A stretch of DNA of 6,171 nucleotides. Origin: Treponema sp. (GTDB lineage: Bacteria; Spirochaetota; Spirochaetia; Treponematales; Breznakiellaceae). Location: assembly GCA_031257715.1 (NCBI GenBank), contig JAIROE010000306.1, positions 1 through 6,171 on the forward strand. The letters are read 5' to 3'. The position numbers and the translations under genes are program-made. The notes beneath the pieces are model-generated. The model worked only from the letters and a program-made list of their open reading frames with translations, was not told the DNA's origin and did not search any database. Positions 1-3,408 of the stretch are shown here, in pieces; the first letter of the stretch is position 1; each line of letters opens with the position of its first letter.

Positions 1-31
1 TATTAGGAATAACCACAGACGGCGCCGGCCG

Positions 32-75
32 CACGGACAATTTACGGGCCGCTTCAGCTTCGGTTTTTGTCCGTG
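32..75. repeat. 9-bp inverted repeat with 26-base spacer
   Basis: CACGGACAA at 32-40 is the exact reverse complement of TTGTCCGTG at 67-75. The 26-base spacer is long for a terminator and neither strand has a T-run after the second arm. It could be an operator or a structured RNA element belonging to whatever lies to the left, or chance. Function unknown. Confidence 0.35.
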
Positions 76-215
76 TTGCCCGCGAGGCCAAACCTTGACG
101 CAGGCGAATGCCCCCGGAATATTTTTAAGGGAGTGATGATGCGGACATCGGAAACGGATACGGCCGAAGGGACGGAGCCGTGCGGGCCGGCGGCGAAAAC
201 ACCGGTTTCAAGGCA

Positions 216-249
216 GTCTGTCCACAATGCGCCTGCATTATGGACAGAC
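216..249 (-). terminator. Hairpin just after azlD, candidate 3' end of azlCD mRNA
   Basis: Arms at 216-230 and 235-249 form a 15-bp stem around a 4-base loop. The one imperfect pair is an A:C mismatch in rightward RNA but a G:U wobble in leftward RNA, so the stem is continuous only when read leftward. It begins five bases beyond the azlD stop codon. The leftward strand after the stem reads TGCCTTGAAACC, which is not a true U-tract, so an efficient intrinsic terminator is not proven; the hairpin could instead stabilise the 3' end or act with Rho. Confidence 0.55.
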
Positions 250-254
250 ACCGT

Positions 255-602
255 TTATGGAAATAGATATAGAATGCGTCCAAGAACGATGTACAGGGCG
301 GTTCCCCCAAAGATGGAAAGAAGAGAATTCCGTTTCCAGAGATGAACGGCGGCGGTAAACAGCGCGGCCAGAAGTGCCGGAACACCCGCTCCGATACCCG
401 ATTTGAAGGGAGCCGCGACAGCGTTAAAGGCCAGCACCGTCATTGCCGCCTCCGGCACGATTTTTTCCACAAAGGAAAGAAAGGCGTCGCGGCGCGCGCC
501 GTGCGTTTCGCCCCGGAAAAACAAAAAAGGGAAGATCCGGCAGAAGAGAATCACCGGTCCCATGACAAGGGTAAGGATTAAAGCCCCGCCTGTCGTCAGC
601 AT
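255..602 (-). CDS. azlD: AzlD family branched-chain amino acid transport protein
   Basis: Small integral membrane partner of AzlC; in studied bacteria the pair exports branched-chain amino acids (and leucine analogues) across the cytoplasmic membrane. The 115-residue length is normal for the family. Residues 1-29 form a hydrophobic segment ending in the family-typical RIFPFLFF, followed by a charged loop; further hydrophobic segments lie around 48-62, 70-86 and 93-112. The C-terminal stretch LWKRNSLLSIFGGTALYIVL is the clearest AzlD signature (polar W-K/R-N followed by a Gly-Thr-containing helix). The ATG overlaps the azlC stop (ATGCTGA, 7 bases), and a strong Shine-Dalgarno lies 7 bases upstream, so the start is secure and translational coupling with azlC is likely. 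The stop is TAA, followed by a hairpin at 216-249. Confidence 0.93.
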   Translation of the reverse strand: MLTTGGALILTLVMGPVILFCRIFPFLFFRGETHGARRDAFLSFVEKIVPEAAMTVLAFNAVAAPFKSGIGAGVPALLAALFTAAVHLWKRNSLLSIFGGTALYIVLGRILYLFP

Positions 603-1405
603 TCCGAAGCCTCCCCGGACCGGCCCTTTTTCAGCCGTTCAATGATCCCTGCGGCAACGAGAGAGACCGTCAGCGCGGCCAAAAGCGCCGCGAGATCCGG
701 AAGCAGGAAGATCCCCAGCACCGCCGCCGGCGCGGAAACGATGAAGACATGGAGCCGCCGTATGGACGGCAGCTTCCACCCCGGCAAATTTTGCCCCGGC
801 AAGTCCTGCCCCGCCCCTGAAACGGCGGGAAATACCTGATCAACCATGAGGACTACAAAGAGGGCGGTCAAGGCGAAACCTGTCCCTCCGGTGTCAAAGG
901 GGACAAGGGTCCCCGCCAGCGCGCCTGCGACGGAGCCGGCTATCCAGTACAGCTGATTCAGCAGGGCCACGCAGAACATAAAACGGGAACGATCCCCGGA
1001 AATCCAATCCCCGTTTTCGGCGCGGGGAAGGGACGAGAGCAGGGCGAAGGTTTCATCGGTAAGGGCATAGATGAGATAATAGCGGAGCGGGCCTGCCTTC
1101 TGAAAACGCTTCAGCATGGAAAAGCCGTAGGCCATGTGCCGGGCATTTATCACAAGCTGTACCAGCGCAGCCTCCCAGAGGGAGCTTCCGGCGGCAAAAA
1201 GCCCCACGGCAATGTACTGGCCCGCGCCCGCGTACATAACCACGCTCATCACCGGCGCAAGCCACCAGGGATACCCGGCGCTAACAAGGAGAAGTCCGAA
1301 AGCTATCCCTATGGCGGTATATCCCAAAAGAACGGGAACCGAATATTTCAGCGCCGCCGGAAAAACGGGAGAAAAAAAAGCCCGCTTCATGGAGAGATCA
1401 AGCAT
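596..1405 (-). CDS. azlC: AzlC family branched-chain amino acid exporter subunit
   Basis: Large membrane subunit of the AzlCD exporter for branched-chain amino acids. At 269 residues it is somewhat longer than a typical AzlC of about 230-250. Family features: an N-terminal helix with GYTAIGIAFGLLL (residues ~28-40), the MYAGAGQYIAV segment (~57-67), the conserved VINARHMAYGFSML (~83-96), and LTDETFALLSS (~115-125). The remaining helices are hydrophobic with a polar loop at ~195-217 containing a three-copy pentapeptide repeat (200-214). The last helices precede a basic tail. Start choice: the ATG at 1405 is the longest; Met6 (1390) is a strong alternative because a promoter-like TATGCT overlaps the first ATG, and the family usually begins with a short basic start like MKR just before the first helix. 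First gene of the azlC-azlD operon, divergent from amrA. No AzlB-type regulator gene is visible. Confidence 0.94.
   Translation of the reverse strand: MLDLSMKRAFFSPVFPAALKYSVPVLLGYTAIGIAFGLLLVSAGYPWWLAPVMSVVMYAGAGQYIAVGLFAAGSSLWEAALVQLVINARHMAYGFSMLKRFQKAGPLRYYLIYALTDETFALLSSLPRAENGDWISGDRSRFMFCVALLNQLYWIAGSVAGALAGTLVPFDTGGTGFALTALFVVLMVDQVFPAVSGAGQDLPGQNLPGWKLPSIRRLHVFIVSAPAAVLGIFLLPDLAALLAALTVSLVAAGIIERLKKGRSGEASEC
610..616 (-). promoter_or_regulatory. Strong Shine-Dalgarno for azlD inside azlC
   Basis: Read leftward the sequence is GGGGAGG, then 7 bases, then the azlD ATG at 602-600. It shows that this organism uses classical anti-SD pairing for an internal operon gene, which makes the lack of such a site before amrA and carA noteworthy. 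Confidence 0.8.
779..823 (-). repeat. 15-bp tandem repeat within azlC
   Basis: Units at 779-793 and 794-808 match at 12 of 15 bases, and 809-823 is a more decayed copy. Read in the azlC frame they encode VSGAG, QDLPG and QNLPG, followed by a related WKLPS. The repeat preserves frame and sits in a polar loop between membrane helices, which suggests loop lengthening by slippage. Confidence 0.7.
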
Positions 1406-1430
1406 AACCTGAAAACACGACCCCTGTTAA
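1401..1430 (-). promoter_or_regulatory. Candidate sigma-70 promoter for azlCD
   Basis: Read leftward, TTAACA (1430-1425, five of six to the -35 consensus) is followed after 18 bp by TATGCT (1406-1401, four of six to -10). Transcription would begin near 1395-1394, only 4-5 bases before the Met6 codon of azlC at 1390. If so, the annotated first ATG at 1405 would lie inside the promoter and not be translated. Confidence 0.45.
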
Positions 1431-1435
1431 GCAGG
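1423..1435. promoter_or_regulatory. Small palindrome over the shared -35 region
   Basis: CCTGTTAAGCAGG is a 13-bp near-palindrome (CCTG-N5-CAGG; five of six symmetric pairs complementary). It covers the -35 boxes proposed for both azlC and amrA, so a dimeric regulator bound here could control both directions. No regulator gene is adjacent; chance is possible at this length. Confidence 0.35.
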
Positions 1436-1453
1436 ATACATCCGTAGTATAAT
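1424..1453 (+). promoter_or_regulatory. Promoter for amrA with perfect -10 box
   Basis: TATAAT at 1448-1453 matches the consensus exactly. An 18-bp spacer separates it from a weak -35, CTGTTA (1424-1429). The hexamer ends six bases before the ATG at 1460, so initiation at the usual distance would begin at or within a base or two of the start codon, giving a leaderless mRNA. The -35 overlaps that proposed for azlC on the other strand. Confidence 0.6.
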
Positions 1454-1459
1454 AACGTC

Positions 1460-2038
1460 ATGGATTTTATCATAAGCGATGAAGAGCGGAAGATACTCCT
1501 TGCCGAAGCGCGGGAAACCATAGCCGCGAAACTTGAAGGCCGCGGGCCCCGTTATGAAAAGACGACGCGGAAAACAGCCCCCGGCGCGGGCCGTTCCTCC
1601 CTTGACGAACCGTGCGGCGCCTTCGTCACTCTCCACAAGGGGAAAAATCTCCGGGGCTGCATAGGCAGGATGAGCGCGAATCTTCCCCTGAAGGAGACGG
1701 TACGCGCCATGGCCCTTGAAGCGGCATTCGGCGATCCCCGCTTCCCTCCCCTCCGCCCCGGTGAGGCTGAACAATGCCGTATCGAAATATCCGCCCTTTC
1801 CCCCATGGTCCCCTGCCCCGATCCCCGGCAGATAAAAGTCGGGGTACACGGCCTCTACCTTATCCGCGGTTACCGTTCCGGCGTACTTCTTCCCCAGGTC
1901 CCGGTGGAGCAGGGCTGGAATCTGGACGAATACCTGGACTACATCTGTGTCAAGGCCGGCCTTCCCGCCCGTTCATACGAAGAGCCGGACGCGAAACTCT
2001 TCACCTTTACCGCGGTTGTCTTCGGAGAGCCGGACTGA
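1460..2038 (+). CDS. amrA: AMMECR1-domain protein (AmmeMemoRadiSam system protein A)
   Basis: Soluble, presumably cytoplasmic protein of the AMMECR1 family, found across bacteria, archaea and eukaryotes and often encoded near a Memo-like protein and a radical SAM enzyme; its biochemical activity is not established. At 192 residues it is one whole domain. Family marks: GAFVTLHK (53-60), LRGCIG (64-69), the helix LPLKETVRAMALEAAF (75-90) followed by GDPRFPPL, IEISALSP (108-115), and GLYLIRGYRSGVLLPQVPVEQGW (131-153) with the conserved LLPQV, Glu150 and Gly-Trp, then CVKAGL (163-168). The ATG at 1460 is the only possible start: an in-frame stop (TAG, 1445-1447) lies just upstream, and conserved sequence begins within a few residues. 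No Shine-Dalgarno precedes it. It is divergent from azlC, and 157 bp from carA. No Memo or radical SAM partner is in the window. Confidence 0.95.
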   Translation: MDFIISDEERKILLAEARETIAAKLEGRGPRYEKTTRKTAPGAGRSSLDEPCGAFVTLHKGKNLRGCIGRMSANLPLKETVRAMALEAAFGDPRFPPLRPGEAEQCRIEISALSPMVPCPDPRQIKVGVHGLYLIRGYRSGVLLPQVPVEQGWNLDEYLDYICVKAGLPARSYEEPDAKLFTFTAVVFGEPD

Positions 2039-2115
2039 ACAAATTTTTCTGTTGCCTCTGGTGCAATTCAGAATAAAGAACCGTATTTTCCCGTAAGTTC
2101 GGCCCGCGATCCTTT

Positions 2116-2143
2116 CATTTTTCGTCATTTTCGCATTTTTCGT
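2116..2143. repeat. T-rich tandem repeat upstream of the carA promoter
   Basis: Three head-to-tail copies of CATTTTTCGT: 2116-2125, 2126-2133 (shortened, CATTTTCG) and 2134-2143 (exact). It is strikingly AT-rich for this window and ends about 18 bases before the proposed -35 of carA, so it could be an UP-type element, a curved-DNA segment or a regulator site. No function is shown by the sequence alone. Confidence 0.6.
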
Positions 2144-2160
2144 TCCTTAATTTCGAGGCA

Positions 2161-2189
2161 TTGCATGTTTTGAAAGGACCGTATAGACT
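2161..2189 (+). promoter_or_regulatory. Candidate promoter for carAB
   Basis: TTGCAT (2161-2166) and TAGACT (2184-2189) are separated by exactly 17 bp. Each is a partial match (three of six with the key TTG, and four of six). The -10 ends six bases before the carA ATG, the same geometry as at amrA, so the predicted transcript is leaderless or nearly so. An overlapping alternative -10, TATAGA at 2182-2187, has a less favourable 15-bp spacer. Confidence 0.45.
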
Positions 2190-2194
2190 GGTCC
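2176..2194. promoter_or_regulatory. Inverted repeat bracketing the carA -10 region
   Basis: GGACC (2176-2180) and GGTCC (2190-2194) are exact reverse complements separated by nine bases that contain the -10-like sequence; the second arm ends one base before the ATG. As DNA this could be an operator blocking carAB transcription. If a longer transcript exists, the same arms would form a hairpin touching the start codon and burying the nearby GGA. Short arms mean chance cannot be excluded. Confidence 0.4.
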
Positions 2195-2195
2195 C

Positions 2196-3395
2196 ATGAA
2201 AAAGCGATCCGCTCCCGCGCGGCAGGCAAAGGCGGCAAAGCAGGCAAAACTTGTCCTTGAGGACGGCTCCGAATTTTCGGGCTGGTCCTTCGGCAAGGCC
2301 CGTTCGCAGGCGGGGGAAGTGGTTTTTACCACCGGCATGACAGGCTATCCCCAGTCCCTCACGGACCCCAGCTTCCGCGGGCAGATCCTCGTGTCCACAT
2401 GGCCGCTTGCCGGAAACTACGGCGTCCCGGTAAAACCCGGAACGGGGGAACCGTACCTGGACGAACAGGGTATTCCCCTTCATTTCGAGTCGCCGTTCGT
2501 GCAGGTCTCGGGTTTTGTGGTTTCCGAAGTCTGCGGGGAGCCAAACCATTTTTCCTCGGGCGCCACCCTTTCGGCATGGCTTGAAAAAAATAACGTTCCC
2601 GGCGTTTGCGGCATCGACACGCGGGCCCTCGCAAAACGGCTGCGGGAATACGGGGTCATGCCCGGGAAGATCCTTGTCGAGGGAAGCAGGGATGTTACCA
2701 TTGATTCAGGCCTTATCGCCCATCCGGTAGCGGATGTTTCCCCGTCCGAAATACGGCGCCATGCACCCGGCGGAGACGGCGGCCGCGAAGAAGACGGCGG
2801 CGGCAAAGACCATCTTCCCCGTATCGTCCTTGTAGACTGCGGCGCCAAGGCGAACATCATACGCTGCCTTCTTGCCCGCGGAACCGAAGTGATACGGGTC
2901 CCTTGGGATCACGACCTGCGCGGCATTGAATACGACGGTCTTTTTTTGTCCAACGGCCCCGGAGATCCCAAGGCCTGCGGCAAAACCATCGCCATGGTGC
3001 GAAAGGCATTCCAGAAGGGAAAGCCCGTTTTCGGCATCTGCCTAGGAAACCAGATCATGGCCCTTGCCGCTGGCGGAGATACCTACAAACTTCCCTACGG
3101 GCACCGCGGTCAGAATCAGCCCTGTGTTGAAACAGGCGGCGAAGGCCGGCGCTGTTACATCACAAGCCAGAACCACGGCTACGCGGTACGGGGGGAAACG
3201 CTTCCCAGGGGATGGGAGCCCTGGTTCGTTAACGCCAACGACGGCACCATAGAAGGGATACGTTCGAAGAAAGGCCCCTTCTCCGCCGTGCAGTTTCATC
3301 CTGAAGGCTGTCCCGGCCCGCGCGACACGGAATTCCTCATCGACCGGTTCGTTGAACAGGTCAGGGACGGAATCATGAATAACAGGGAACCATGA
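2196..3395 (+). CDS. carA: Carbamoyl-phosphate synthase small (glutaminase) subunit
   Basis: Hydrolyses glutamine and channels ammonia to CarB for carbamoyl phosphate synthesis, feeding pyrimidine and arginine pathways in the cytoplasm. At 399 residues it is slightly longer than E. coli CarA (382). The N-terminal domain starts at ~18 ([11 protein letters not shown]) and includes [20 protein letters not shown]; the GATase class I domain starts at ~208 ([17 protein letters not shown]) with LSNGPGDP, the nucleophile Cys282 in GICLGNQ, NHG (His327), and the catalytic His368 and Glu370 in QFHPE. Phrases such as [13 protein letters not shown] and NANDG match the animal CAD glutaminase and Bacteroidota CarA better than E. 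coli. A Gly/Asp/Glu-rich insertion (190-206) lies between the domains. The ATG at 2196 is the only start, since an in-frame TAG lies at 2184; no properly spaced Shine-Dalgarno exists (AAAGGA is 17 bases away). It overlaps carB by ATGA. Confidence 0.98.
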   Translation: MKKRSAPARQAKAAKQAKLVLEDGSEFSGWSFGKARSQAGEVVFTTGMTGYPQSLTDPSFRGQILVSTWPLAGNYGVPVKPGTGEPYLDEQGIPLHFESPFVQVSGFVVSEVCGEPNHFSSGATLSAWLEKNNVPGVCGIDTRALAKRLREYGVMPGKILVEGSRDVTIDSGLIAHPVADVSPSEIRRHAPGGDGGREEDGGGKDHLPRIVLVDCGAKANIIRCLLARGTEVIRVPWDHDLRGIEYDGLFLSNGPGDPKACGKTIAMVRKAFQKGKPVFGICLGNQIMALAAGGDTYKLPYGHRGQNQPCVETGGEGRRCYITSQNHGYAVRGETLPRGWEPWFVNANDGTIEGIRSKKGPFSAVQFHPEGCPGPRDTEFLIDRFVEQVRDGIMNNREP

Positions 3396-3408
3396 ACAGC
3401 AGGGAAAC
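3375..3408 (+). repeat. 17-bp tandem duplication at the carA/carB junction
   Basis: Positions 3375-3391 (ATGAATAACAGGGAACC) and 3392-3408 (ATGAACAGCAGGGAAAC) agree at 14 of 17 bases and abut directly. The first copy encodes the carA C-terminal MNNREP, the second the carB N-terminal MNSRE, in different frames because 17 is not a multiple of three. The first copy also supplies the AGGGA that precedes the carB ATG by three bases. Confidence 0.75.

Larger units (their letters stand above)
1..254. other. Left flank without a confident gene
   Basis: No reading frame here is convincing. A rightward frame enters from the left edge and stops at 96-98, and a leftward frame without an ATG runs off the left edge; neither has a recognisable motif. 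A rightward 68-codon frame beginning at 139 has a good Shine-Dalgarno sequence but its second half is the antisense of azlD (see findings). The visible structure consists of two inverted repeats, at 32-75 and 216-249. Confidence 0.5.

Noticed and set aside
1..91. Possible leftward gene starting at TTG (91-89) and running off the left edge
   Set aside because: No ATG or GTG, no spaced Shine-Dalgarno, no recognisable motif in the visible 30 codons.
3..98. Possible C-terminal end of a rightward gene entering from the left edge
   Set aside because: The frame stays open to a TGA at 96-98 but is only about 31 codons with no family signature; the opposite strand is equally open, so coding sense cannot be decided.
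1427..1849. 140-codon minus-strand frame opposite amrA
   Set aside because: Antisense of the conserved AMMECR1 core, with no motif and no start signals; also would overlap the divergent promoters.
2048..2072. Hairpin just after amrA as an intrinsic terminator
   Set aside because: An 8-bp stem (TCTG/CAGA and TTGC/GCAA with a two-base bulge) is possible, but no T-run follows it; the T-run at 2044-2048 precedes the stem.
2173..2178. AAAGGA as the Shine-Dalgarno of carA
   Set aside because: It lies 17 bases before the only possible ATG, too far for normal pairing, and its last three bases would be in the GGACC/GGTCC stem.
2039..2195. PyrR-binding leader, riboswitch or attenuator controlling carAB
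   Set aside because: I found no PyrR-like consensus, no paired terminator/antiterminator and no short leader peptide with pyrimidine-rich or arginine-rich coding; the likely promoter leaves no leader.
2115..2549. 144-codon minus-strand frame across the carA 5' region
   Set aside because: It is antisense to the conserved CarA N-terminal domain and has no recognisable domain.
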